Assembly: GCA_026261815.1 (NCBI GenBank)
Contig: JAMPIT010000890.1
Span: 10,570,001 to 10,634,000, forward strand
DNA from: Monarcha castaneiventris obscurior
Lineage: Eukaryota; Chordata; Aves; Passeriformes; Monarchidae
DNA length: 64,000 bases
Direction: 5' to 3'
Shown here: positions 48,460 to 60,650 of the stretch, piece by piece
How positions within the stretch are numbered: position 1 is the stretch's first letter
Layout of the letters: every line of letters begins with the position of its first letter
Program-made: the position numbers and the translations under genes
Notes under the pieces: model-generated
What the model saw: only the letters and a program-made list of their open reading frames with translations
Database searches by the model: none
What the model was told of the DNA's origin: nothing

Positions 48460-51400
48460 ATAGTCCGACATAAGTTTAAATATAGCTTCTCTCTGCTGGA
48501 CTCTGCTGACAGACAGAGAATGTGTTTAACAGGTGGAAATAAGGCTCTTGGTTTGAGCAGTCAGAAGCTCGTTCTTGTCATCACACTGTAGTCATTGGTT
48601 TGGGGGAAATGTGCTAAAGACATAAGCTCTGTAGTTCTCGTGGCCAACGTGTGTTGTACGGGGAGAAAGAAACAGGCCCTGCTTGGGGTGTGAGGCCTTG
48701 TATTTCTCAGGACAGACTCTCGTGGATATTTTGGTGAAAATGTCATGATTTCAGTGTTCTGAAGATTGAAAGAACAGCAGGTTGTGCACGCATGCAAAGA
48801 CAACAGTTTTCTTTGAGAATAACTTGTAGGTATCCAGACAGCTTTTTTATGGTCCAAGCTGCTCCATTATGTTGTGGTTAGCATCCCATTGATGACTGCC
48901 AGCTGATGACAGGAGCACTGCCAGCTTCTCTGAAGCTCTTCACCCTTCTAAAAAAGCCTGTAAGCTTCAGGGCAATCACAAGAATATGGATGTTTAGACT
49001 GCTGTGTTCAACACTTAGCCTGCAAAACAGAAGAAGTAAGTAGTGAGGTAAAGAAATAAAGCAACCACCACCAGCATCATCATCATCATCTTCACCATCA
49101 CCTTTCCCATTTGCAAAAGCAAAAATTACCTTTCCCACTGCAAAAGCAGATTGTCTCCAGAGGGGACAAGGAGCCAGTAGCAGCTCCTAGACCTGGGGTG
49201 CTGATGTGGGCTGGCAGCAAGTGGCCCCATTCATCACAGGGAGTTGCATGGGACACGGCCAACAAGTGCCAATGGCATGTACCTGTCCATATATTTGGGA
49301 GGAAGCATCATGCTGAAGGCACAGCTCTTTAACCATCTGCAGGGCTAAGTGAGACCTACACTTCCCAAGCTCTGGTTTCGGGGCTGGTGAACATCTCCAT
49401 CTGCCAGCTGGCCATGGTACTTCACAGCTCGGGGGCTGCTGCTGCTGCTGCAATATCCTTCCCTGCATGGGAGCCCTGCACAAGGGCTCCTCTTGCATTT
49501 CCCCTTGAAAACTTCTTCAGTTTATCAGTAGAGTTTTCACTTCCTGGGGACAGAAACCCCAAGGAAAAATAAACCACGGGCTTCGCTACCTGCCCACCAC
49601 CACTACGTGTGGTGCACCCAGGGTTCATCTAAGGGCATTTGCAATCAGAACGCCAAATTTCTTGCTGCTTGAGGAAGAAGAAAAGAAAAAGGTGGTTACT
49701 TTGTTACACAGACATTTCTGGTCTCTCTGGATTAAAAGATAAACGTTTTCTGCAATTCGTCCAATACAAAAAACACTGCTTCCTTTTGTAAATGAACTTT
49801 TCAACAGGTATTTTTAGGATAGAATTCTTTAGTTCTCTATTGCAAGTTTATAGATTTCATAGGTTGTGTATTTGGGAAGCTGAGCTTTTGCTTCTTCCAA
49901 CAGATCCAAACCACTGCTTTGATTTTGTTTGCTTGGTTTACACCTGCCCCAGAAGTTTTCAGTATTTCTCTAGCAATATGCTATGGTGTGCTGGAAATTG
50001 CAAGTCAGCTTAGCTAAAAACAGATCAGTTTTGATTAATATGGGAGATGAAAGGAAATGGCATGGGAGTGGTGGTTGGGGCATTGATGCTCTGAGGTGGC
50101 AAGAGGCAGTTTTGGGGGGTGATGTAACAAGTTTGCCTGCCAAATATTTCTGGTAAGGCACCTGCTGTCACATAGCTTCAGGTAAGCCACAAAAACATGC
50201 AGGGGTGAGCAATTAAAAAGTTAAATTACATTTAAATTAAAAAACCCCAAAATAAAACAGGATGGCTTAACATTATCCAAATAGTAGCCTCTAAAAAGAT
50301 GACTGGCCCTTGCAACTTCCCTCGGTTTCTATTTCACTTGCAGGACTTCAGGCCTGAAAGGTGTTTCCCTGGATATGAAACCTACAGAGCAAAACAGGAG
50401 TGAGCTTTGGATGGCTGCTGTCCCTGTCCCCACCACAGGCACGTGTCATGCCTTGGCAATGTGATGAACTTTCACTCTTGGTTTTCCCCTTGGTAATGTG
50501 GGAATAAGGTCACTCATTTTCTCTTAGAAAACACAGACCCTAAGTGTTTATGTGCTCTGTTGGAAAGAGTTCTCTGAAAGCCATGAGATTATTTTATCCA
50601 TAATAGGGTTTCTTCTTCCCTGAACATGACCTTGAATACTTAAAATTCTTTCTCCAGTACTTATGGTCATTAACTTTTCCTTATTTTGCTCTACCAGGTA
50701 TGTTGTTTAAACTCTACACTAATTCCTGCTGCTTCCAACACACAGGGGCAAAATAACTAATTTAATATGTCAGACACAGCTATGGAAAATAGAAACCATA
50801 TGTGCCTAATGACTGAGGCTCAGCTAAAGTTAGTGCATTGTCTTTGCACTGCAGCTGAATCCTAATGATTCTGTTCCTAAAACTGGCACAGTAAACCAGC
50901 ACATTAGGTGTCCTCATTTAATGAGGAGGGAAATAAAAAAGTCTGAAATATTTTAAACCAAGCATTTCTGGATCTAGAAGTCACTTCCATTCTGCAATCA
51001 ATGGCAAGGCTCAGAGAGCTGCAGTTTATTCAGACAAGTTTTTTTTCCAAGTGCAAGGAAACAAGGCTCTTTATCTCCCCATCAGACCCACGCCTCTGCC
51101 TTGCAGTCCCTCAGAGACAGCTACAATCTTATCAGATCACCTGGTGCACTCCAGGAAAATAGAGGGCGACACCCTTTACTTTTATTCCCCAAGACGATGC
51201 ACAGGTACATGAATTCACACCCACTTGCCCCAGGGATGCAGGACCCCACTGACTTTTTCAGTGTCAGGATTCCTCCTCCTTATACGTTAATTTATGACCT
51301 GTGTGGAGGTAGAAAAATGAGTGTGTGCACAAAGCACCACCACAGCTGACCCAGCCCTGCTGTGTTGAAAAGGGCACTTTTTAACGAAGCCACGTGGAGA

Positions 51401-54400
51401 AAGGCCGGGATGGGTTTTCCAGACTACAGATGGCACAGGGATGGCTTCTGTGGAAGTTCCTCCAAGGAGTACATGGTGCACACCCCACCAAGGGGACAAT
51501 CCCCAAACAGCTCATTCCATTATTGATCTGTAGGCACGGGAGAATTAGGTTTTTTTGGAGCTTTGAAAGCCCAGAAAGCAGAGATGCAGCATATTGGCAC
51601 TCTTCATTTATCAAAAGCCACCCCTTACCTTTGCTCTCAAGGCACTGCATGAAGCAGCAGGCTGGCCCCTTCCCACCTGCCCAACTCCTGTTTATGCTTT
51701 TCATTCCACATTCTTCCATCAGCTTCACTGTGTTGTGGTCCTGTGCATGCTACTGCTTCAGGCCAGCAAAGTTTCAAAGAACCACTAAAATGCTGTTTAA
51801 AAGAAGTCTAAAAGTTATGAGCTGTGAGGAGCTGTTTGAAGGGGCAAGCATCACTCTGGATTGCATCGTGTACAGGTTTCGAGGCTGGGCACTGGGAACA
51901 GGGAGCTGGGCACCCACCTTGAACATCAAGCTTAAAATGGAGTTTTGAACCAGGTACAGAGCTCGATGCTGGCTGTGTGGAGGGAGCCAGGTGGTGCCCA
52001 ACAGAAAGGGCTCTTCTCAGTGTGCAGACACCTTCATGGCTGTGTGAGGGCAGCAGGCACAGCCTGGAGAGGGCTGGATGTTTTCTCCCTTGTAACACCG
52101 TGGTTTTTTAGAAGAGGCAAAAGCAGACTGCCTGAGGGAGCAGATGAAAGCAGCACCTCTCAAAAGGGAAGGAACACAGCTACAAAACAGTAACAATTTT
52201 CTCCCTCAGTGAGACCCATCATCATCCCGTGCCAAGGACCAGGAACTGAAATGTACTGAACCACTGCACAGACCCCCAGCAAACCCCTCCTCCCGGTGCT
52301 CAGCCTTCCTGCTCCTAAGCTGGCAGACAAGCTTGGGCAACTGAAGGGGACCCAAATATATCCAGGTTTTTAGAGGAGGGAAGATGCCCCAAAGCCTCCA
52401 TCCTTTGCCAAGAGAAGCATTTAGGAGGGTGCAAGGCAGCCCCAACAATAAGAAACCTACCTGGGAAAGAGGGAGGGCGGTATGCAAGGCAAAATCTTCC
52501 CAGTTAATACACAGTAGTGGAATCTGAAAGAAATTATTGGGTGATGGGGAACACAAGTGCTTCAGGGTCAGCTTCCCTGTGGGGTGGGCCCCCAGTGTCT
52601 CTCCCAGCCCCTCGGCCACGCACAGTCTGGCACAGGTGTGTGATAGCTTGCCATGGCTCCTAAAGCACCTGGCTTAAACAGCATGAAAGTGCAATCTGGT
52701 TCATATCCTGGCCCCATTTATCTCTGTCTCCCTGAGGTGCAGGCCAGGCCCTTCATGCAGAGCACTTAGTAAACTGTAGTGCAGTAGGATTAAGTATTTT
52801 CTGTCCCTCTCTGCAAAAAATGCCCACAGGTTTGGGGATGTGAAGGAGGGACCTAGGGAGAGTATGGTAAGCAAGCCCAGCAAGCCTGGGGCAGATAAGA
52901 GGTTTGTACCCAGCAGGTGCTTTTCCTCCCATCCTACCTCTTGCTCCTCCTTCTATCAGAAGGGGCTCTGACTGAAAGGGAGGAGCATTTAGACATTTCT
53001 GTAGCTCACCTTTGAGATTTGACCTGCAAGTCCAATCATCCCCGATGGTCAGCAGAGCAGCTGCAGGTACCTGCAATCACCTCCTCTCTGCCCTTTCCAT
53101 CAGGTGTGTGCTCCACTGAGGTCAGCTGCTAAATCCCAAGGGAAAAGTCTCCCTCCGATCACTTGTTTTTCTAGTAGCAGCTCTTTGTTGAGCTTCCTAG
53201 TACCGAGTCTTCTTTGGAAACGTGCACATGGGATTTATGAAAATAGGACTGAAAGATTCCGAGTGTGATCAGCCTGGCTGGCATTGGACAGCTACAGCTG
53301 CAGCCTGACCTGCAGCACACAGCACTTACCATACTCTGAGGATGGAGGTGGTTTTCTCTCTGGTGAAGGTCTGAGGTGGTTTTCTCTCTCATGTGGGTTT
53401 TTCTTTGGATGATGAGGCAGCAGAGTTCAGCTCTGGCTCTGAACTCCCCCAGGCTATGCGGATTTTGTTCGGTATGCTCTTCTTTGCCCTTCCTTCCTCA
53501 CTTTGCCAGCTAAATTCAGACAAGGTGCTTGTATGCATAAGAGCTGTCAGAAGAATAACTTACAAGTACAGGAGCTAGAAAAGTCTTGAAGTGTAAAGCT
53601 GGCAGCCCCCGAAGACCTGCAGGGACTATCCAATCCATCTGGTGCTCCAGGGTGCAGAGCAAACAGGCTTTTGACTAGTTCATAACCACAGCATATGCAA
53701 AAGGCTCAATTATTGCTTCTTAAAAAGCCCAAATTATCTCCTGGAGTTGGAGACTGACAGCCACACAGTCTCCACAGCGTTACGCACGAGTGAATTTTTG
53801 CTGGCTTATTCTCTGCTGTTCTGTACTGCCTGTAATTGCATTGCATTTTAACTGTTTAGCATTGTCAGAACTTCAGCCCCGGGGGCAGCGGAGGTGGTGA
53901 GAGCTCAATACATCAAATTACTACCCAAAGAGCAAGCAGACAAAAAGCAGAGCGGGGAGGGAGGGAAACAGACAAATGAGCCACATTCATTAGAAAAACA
54001 GCAGCCCTGACCAGGGAAGCATCCTACTGATGAAGTGAGAAAGGTGAAAGTTGTTAATAATAATAAAGAACACAGTAACAGTTGCTTTTCTATCAGAAAG
54101 CACCAAATCTGGAGAAAATAAATGCTCTGTGGAAAGCAGAGATGGAAACTGATGAAATGCTCCCTGCCCACATAGCCCTATCTTTCTTCCCAGTTTTACT
54201 TGGTGTGTTTTTTGTGATCTTGAGTTCTGTAGCTGCACTGTTTAGTGCTGCTCCCTTGAGTGCCGTGATGTGGCCCCAGAAGCTGACATGGCTGCTACAG
54301 AAGCCCCTCCATGAGAGGCAGTGAGGTGCTTTCCCACAGGCAGGTTTGTGTTTCACTCTTGACCAGCCAGAGATCCTGACTGCTGCTCCCCTCTTCAGAA

Positions 54401-54740
54401 TTTTGCCACCTGTGCAGGTCCTGAAGTGCATTAGAACTCTTGATGGGGCTGCCCTGTTGAGGCATCTCAGTAGCTTTGACCTCAAAGAACAGACAAAGCT
54501 CTGTGCAGCTCAACAGCTTTAAATTACAGGACATTGTTCCAGGAAACAGGCCCAGCACGATGCAGCGGCCACAACGTGACAGCCATGGAACGAAGGGGTT
54601 ACCTGTGGATGCCTGAAGAACAGTCCCAGAGCTGCCCACCATGGCACTGGGACCCCAGGACCCAGCAGGACCTGCTGGGTGTCCCTTGTAGGCCACCAGC
54701 AGGCTACTTGTGGGTCCTTGTCTTGCCTACCTGCAAAGCC
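48460..54740. other. Intergenic, no gene supported
   Basis: Only chance frames are present. It contains a short (CAT)n tract at 49075-49090 and a (GCT)n run near 49435-49450. No paired exon borders with a meaningful peptide were recognised. Confidence 0.45.
49075..49090 (+). repeat. (CAT)n microsatellite
   Basis: Five CAT/ATC units in a row, flanked by imperfect ACC and CAC triplets. Confidence 0.9.
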
Positions 54741-54746
54741 GTGGGA

Positions 54747-54805
54747 GAAGCTCACAGAACAATTTGGGTTGGAAGGGACCTTTAAGGTCTAGTCCAGCCC
54801 TCAAG
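54747..54805 (-). mobile_element. CR1 LINE 3'-end fragment
   Basis: A short, truncated CR1 3' end in reverse orientation: CACAGAACAATTTGGGTTGG followed by AAGGGACCTTTAAGGTCTAG. Too short for subfamily assignment. Confidence 0.75.
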
Positions 54806-56826
54806 ATGAAGCAAAGACAGAGGCACATCAACAGGCATGGGCAGCACTGCCAGCAGGAAAAATGCCTGTGGTAGCAGAGAGGTTTCTGTCCCTGTCCCAG
54901 TGCAGCCTGATAGGGAAGTGCCTCTGCTGTGGCTCTCCACCCAGGGAACATGCAGAGTGGATGTGAGGGAGCTGAAAAGATCCTTCAGCTGTCTATGCTG
55001 AAAATTTTGAGGGTATTGACATTTCATGTCAGCTGCATTCACCAGGGTTAATTAAAGTTTGTGTTTTATAGATTGCCCTTGGCCATAAACGGAAAAGCTG
55101 CCTCAACTGGAAATCAATAGAGTAATCTTTAAGCTCTTTTATTTTATTAGATATAGGGTTCTAATTTGAAGAAATTGAGGAGCCATAATTAATGGTGCCA
55201 GAGGGGTCCTGAGACGTATGTTCAAAGTTTCCTGAGGAGAATGCTTTGCTGCAGGCAGTGTGCTGGAGATGCCCAGCACGCCGGGGCATAGCATTGAGGC
55301 CAGGCTCGCTCAGCTCTGGTGAGTGAGCTCCCAGGAGCACTGCAGAAACCCAACAGCAAATCGATAGCCAGCACTCTGCCCAGAAATTGAAGGGAAGGCT
55401 GTGAAGGCAGTGCTGTCACCACAGGGCACAGCAGAAAAGCCATATCCTGGGCTGCTGACAACTAAGGAATCTCACAGATGCTGCCAATGGCCTCTCTGTC
55501 CCAAGCCAGCGAGACTGATGTGCTTTATGCTTTCCTCTAAGTCTACTGTGCACTGGCATGCAGTGAAATGGTTCACCCCTCTTCAGGGGGATGGAGTCAT
55601 TCCAAAACCACAGATGCCTTTGGAGGTTTTGGAAGGTGAGGTATCCTGTCAGGGCTACTGCTTTCCCTTGCAACAGCCTTGCTGGCAGGCCGTACAACTC
55701 TCCCACAACAAACAGGCCAAGGAATATTTTTCATTTAAACAACTTTCTGAGCAGTGCCTGTGAAATAATTCTGTCCACAGACGATGGAGTGTGAAGGGTC
55801 AGAATGATTCCTGTGATCCAATAAGCAGAATAAACCCCAGAAGCCTGGCCCATTCATGAGCAGCCAACATGAGGCCCTTGGCCAAACGTGTGAGAATAAA
55901 ATGTAAGTACTTAGAAGGCTAATAAGCTGCTTGTGATTGAAAAGCACTTAATGCCTACCTCTTCAGCATCTACCTTTTAGAAATAATTTTTTTCAACTTT
56001 TCTATTTTGTTTTTCTCATTTCTAGACCTTTTCCCTGTAAATAATGATGAAAGCATTTTTCTTGGTGTGAGTCAGATAAGTTACTAGATACAGCATCTTA
56101 GAGTAGAAAGCCAATAGCCAATAGACTGTGCCACATGGGGTTTTTTGTGCTTGGTTGGTTCTTATTCTTCAGTGCCCACTCATCTTGTTTAGAGCTGGGT
56201 CCAAAATCCCAGCATGCTGCAACTGATCACTCCCAAAATATTGCAAATCTTTTTACTGAGCAGGGTTAGACTCTGGGAAGAGCTCAGGGAAACTTTTCTG
56301 TGCTTGAAGATAGTGACTCGCCTTCCCAAGTTGAGCCTGAGATGAGCAGTGCTGAAAACACTTTCTCCTGGCAAACCTGAGCCCTGCACACTTTGCTGGC
56401 AGTGATTAATGATACCCCAAAGTCTTTGCCAGCCAAATACATTCTTTAGTCTTGGATTGTAACATGTAGATCAGAATCATATACTCGACCTACAAACTTG
56501 TTCAACAAGTAACTCATGAACTGAACTAATTTGTAAGCGGATCCAGTTCAGTCCCATTTCTGTGGGCATGCTCGTTCCACGGTGAAGGGGATGTCATTCA
56601 CTTCTTCAGTAAGTTAGGACACAGGAGCTGAAGAACACAAAATTTAGATGGGACTCTTCACAGAAGATTTAGCCAAACTTTAGTGAAAAGACTTTTACAA
56701 ATGTAGATCCATTTTCCTGGTATTCTCATATAGACAAACCTTGCAGAGGAGGACCAACTTTAACTTTTGGGGTTTTTTTTCCATACTTGTGACTAGAAAA
56801 ACTCAAGTGGAACTTTTAGACATATA
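54806..56826. other. Intergenic, nothing recognised
   Basis: AT-rich to balanced sequence with only short chance frames. If the minus-strand frame ending at 56827 is a real terminal exon, the right part of this stretch would be its 3' UTR. Confidence 0.4.
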
Positions 56827-57427
56827 TTACAGTGGAGCTGTTGAGCCAGACAACCTGAATTGATTTTTCATTTCTTTTTCATCTACCTTCACCATTGCAT
56901 GTAAATTCTTTAAATACTGAGTTCTCCATGCAGACAGTTCATCACCTCCCGTTAAAGCCAATTCCAGCACCTCTAGCTCTGCAGAAGAAAAATGTCCCAA
57001 ATATTCTTTCAAATCCTTTCTGTGCTTTATAGATATCCTTCAAGCAAACCTGTCTTCTCTCCATCATACAAACATTAATTCCCTTGTGATCTTTAACAAG
57101 AATGGAAGTTCATATGTCTCCCTTTACTACAAGTTTTGTCATTTCAGGGGTTAAGAGGATCTCAGGCTCTTATTTCTGCTCTGCACTAAACTCACCTCTT
57201 TTACTTCATACACACTCAGCACAAGCCAGTCCCTTTGAGAGATGTTTCCCAGCCTTCTGACGAGTGCTTGGTGCTCTGCCATGCCCCTTATCATGAAGAG
57301 CCCAAACACCTTCCCTGTTTTGGTGTTTTTCACTTTTCCAGTATCAGGATTTGCAGAGAGGCCTGCTCTCTCCCCATCATGGATTGGAATGAGGAGGAGT
57401 TTCCACTTGCCACCTCCAGCACGCCTC
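56827..57427 (-). CDS. Two candidate exons of an unassigned minus-strand gene
   Basis: Exon 57427-57196 (232 nt) is entered after CTTGCAG and left at a consensus GTGAGT. It reads open for 77 codons, including KWKLLLIPIHDGERAGL, GKVFGLFMIRG and QRDWLVLSVYEVKE. About 180 nt on, a frame ends at TAA (56829-56827) after roughly 63 codons, including FSSAELEVLELALTGGDELS and KNLHAMVKVDEKEMKN. An acceptor at 57020 (CACAG) would give the wrong phase. AGAAAG at 57016 gives the right phase but has a weak pyrimidine tract. Composition looks protein-like (few Cys, balanced charge), but I do not recognise the family. It could also be a decayed gene. Confidence 0.4.
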
Positions 57428-60400
57428 CTGCAAGGTTTCATGGAGCCCCTGCCACCACCATGGCCAGAGTAGCTAATGTCTGCTCTCCAGCCTTGTCATA
57501 AAGGGTCCAGATCATTCTGTGATACAGGAATGCAAAGTAAAGGACAACAGTTGTGCTAGACATGAGTAGTGGGTTGCCTTTCTGCAGACAGAAAAGGATA
57601 GCTACTTAATAAAGATAATAAATTTTAATAGGCAGTAAATTTTTTTCTTGACACAACATGGTATTTTCTGAACATATTTTGTACAAAAACACAAACAGAT
57701 ATTTCACAATCTTTCTCTGCTTTTTTCTACTGTCCTTTCACTGTGATACAACATACCACAAAATATCTTGGGTTTTTAATCAACATGAAAATCCACAGTG
57801 ACTGCTTTTTTTTTTGAAGGAAACTTCATAAATCAGGAACCAGAATAGTTGTAGATGCCAACTAGCATATTTTAGATGGCCTGACTTTTCCAAAGTAGGC
57901 ATCCGAGACTTCTCTGCTCCTGAGGAACACAAGTGGTCCAGGAATACCTGAATGAACTGTGTAAATTCAGCTGCAGCATGGACACTTGTTTGTTCCCCAT
58001 CTTTTATCAAGCTTCATCAAAAGTCTCCCATGGTGCCACTAAGAAGATTATCAGACCCACCAAAGCAGAAGTAAGAGCAGTGGCCAAGGACAGGGAAATA
58101 AACACTTTTCAGATTTGTCTATAGACATGAACTAATAAATCTGCTCAATCTCTTACCATAATCCTAGGAAAGTTTTAATATTTCAGAGAAGGAAATTGGA
58201 GAGAGAAGTTCCTCAAAAGCATTGTACCAATAGGTATCAAAACTTAGATGATCATCCTGGATCTTGGTCCTACACTTAGACCAACAGTTGTCTTCTTTCC
58301 CTTTCCAATTGAAAAAAAAGTAATTCTTGGAATGCTACCAGTCAGTGGATTGAGACTGAGCAGATGCTCACAGTAATATAACTTTCAAACATTTATAGTT
58401 CTAGAAAGGTAGGGTACATGCAGATAGAAGCACTACTTGATATTTTGGAACTGCCAGCTCTGTACAAATTAAGAGTGACTGTAATTAGCACTTGAAACTC
58501 TCTCTAAACTTCCAGAGTTATTCAAGAACCCACAGGAATCCGATGCATTACTCAGAACACAGGGAAGAAGGTTCAGCTGTGAAATTGCTTACCTTGCTGA
58601 TTCCCACTGTGTGCCCCAGGCTACATGGGAGTCGTATTTGTAGCACACATAATGCAATTAGCCAAGGAACAGGTGAAAACCAACTATTGCCTGCTACATC
58701 ACAAGGATTATATTCAGTAATTTACAGAATTTCAAAGAGCCTCAGTGCAAGGTATGTTCCTCCCTTCACAGAAAACAAGCACACACTTCAGCATCTCAGC
58801 TGGGCATCCCACCCTGTAAACATTTGTGACAAGCAAAGCATGTGCTACAGTGAGGAGTCTCATGGAAATCACTGGATTAATTTTCATAGTGGCTGTTTGC
58901 CCAGTCCTGTTTCAAGGATCAGGCCCTGTTTGTATTCTGCTACATACAATTAAAAGATCCCTAGCTACCACAGGTTCAACAAAGTATACTGACAGATTCC
59001 TTCCTGTGTGTGCAGAAAACATTTTTAGTAGCTACTATGCAAACATCACCTAATTTTTACATTGTCTTCACCCTTCTTGTTTTTACATTCTCTTCAACCT
59101 TGTTTCCCTGCTTTTATTGTATGCAAAAATAATAAATATATATGATATACCGGTTTTTAAGCCATCAAAAAATTACATGTCATTCCAGAAGGGAAAGGAG
59201 ATGCTTGAGATTTAGAAGTCAAAACCTGGTCATTAACACAAGTGTCCTGATGGTAAAAAACTTCAGCTGCTCCACATTTCCCATTGAAATGCAACTTTGG
59301 TGGGATGTTCCTGCATATTGTGATAAAACAGGCTGCTTCACATCTGAAATGACAAGAGTATCTCAGGATTATTATTCCAGGCAAGGTGGTTTAGGAACAT
59401 AAGAGTAAGCTAAAATGGAAGACACAGAATAAATCCAATATGGGAAAGACAATAAGGATTAAATTCATTGTCCAGGCCATTGTCTTGCATCCACATAAAC
59501 TGAACCACCTCTGGGTTTTCAGTAATGTAGGCAAAACTGCATTCTGCTGCTCTAATTCAAGGAACAAAGGAGGAAATTTTGTCCCTATTACTGGCATCAG
59601 GAAAGCTGGGTCTCTGCATCCTAGGTGAAATGAGAATAGGTCAAAACCGTCAAAGATGCTCCTCACATTTCTGGTCAGCCAGGTATTTCTCAGTGGAGGG
59701 TGATGGGACCCATTCTAGAGGGACTTCTTCCTACAGTGCTGGTGGGAGGCTGGGCTTTGCCAGAGCCTCTGTCAGGTCCATCCCACGCATGCTGGGACAC
59801 CCAGCTCCTCAGGCCATCCTTCTCCCCTACCTCCTGCTCTACCCTGGTCACACAGGATCCTTCCCATAGCTGCTTCCTTCTCCCACCCTCAGCAAAGGAC
59901 CACAGCTCTCCACAGCTCCCCACAAATAAGAGAAGCAGCTCCATGGGAAGTGGAGATTGTGGTGCCTGAGAAAGCTTCATACATGAAGGAAAATGCAGTG
60001 CCCACATCAAAAACTGGGTTTCAGAGGTGCTCTGATGGTCTCTGCCCTCTCACACATAAAAATAGCATCCAGCACTTGCTGTGTATGTTAACCACCAAGG
60101 ATTTCAAGAAGTAATAAACCACCTCAATCAAAGTGCTGGCTTTTTCATGAAGTGAAAAAGATTCAGATTTCTCATGGAAAAAAAAGGAGCAAAAAATTTC
60201 TGGGTACCAAATTATTTTTTTAATAGGTATCTGCCTTTAAGAATCTATTATTTCTCACACAAACGAAAATTCACTCAGGGATTTACATCCAGGAAATGCT
60301 GAACAGTTAAAGTCACATGTTCTTGCCTATAAAGGTCTGTCTCTGGAGCTGGCAGCTTCTTCAGTCCCCCAGTTTGCCTGTGAATCTGGTCACGATGGTG

Positions 60401-60587
60401 TGCTCAAGCTGAGCTTTCTTTAAGCCATTTTTCCTTGAGGCTGCTGCCAGCTTAAGTCATTGCTCTTTTTGGTTTGCATTTTTGACCCTTTTTTTTAGTT
60501 ACATGGCACAATACTGAGACTAAAAAGTATTGAAGGGACTGACAAACACTAATGTTACAGGATGGAAAAGAAAGGCCATGAACTTAC
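57428..60587. other. Possible intronic or intergenic region left of the small minus exon
   Basis: No confirmed exon. A minus-strand segment after an acceptor at about 59345 (TTTCAG) stays open for about 38 codons in one frame, but its only nearby donor (GTTTTG) is poor. I leave it unannotated as coding. Confidence 0.35.
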
Positions 60588-60650
60588 ATATTTATTGCTG
60601 AGATGTGAAGAGTTGCCGAGTTTTATTCTTCCCGTGAGATGAGTGCTCTC
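60588..60650 (-). CDS. Candidate 63-nt internal exon, unassigned
   Basis: On the minus strand a good acceptor (TTTCTTAG) and a consensus donor (GTAAGT) enclose 63 nt. These are open in one frame only, encoding ESTHLTGRIKLGNSSHLSNK plus Y, phase 0 in and out. Whether it belongs with the exons at 57 kb is unknown. A short exon with good borders can occur by chance. Confidence 0.25.

Noticed and set aside
51394..51948. 184-codon plus-strand frame
   Set aside because: No domain, no exon context, and opposite-strand frames of similar length overlap it.
57780..58037. Minus-strand segment after a good acceptor at 58038
   Set aside because: All three frames hit stops before a credible donor, so I did not call it an exon.
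59200..59345. Minus-strand segment after TTTCAG with a Cys-rich or alternative open frame
   Set aside because: Two frames are partly open, but the only donor (GTTTTG) is poor, so the support is too weak to annotate.
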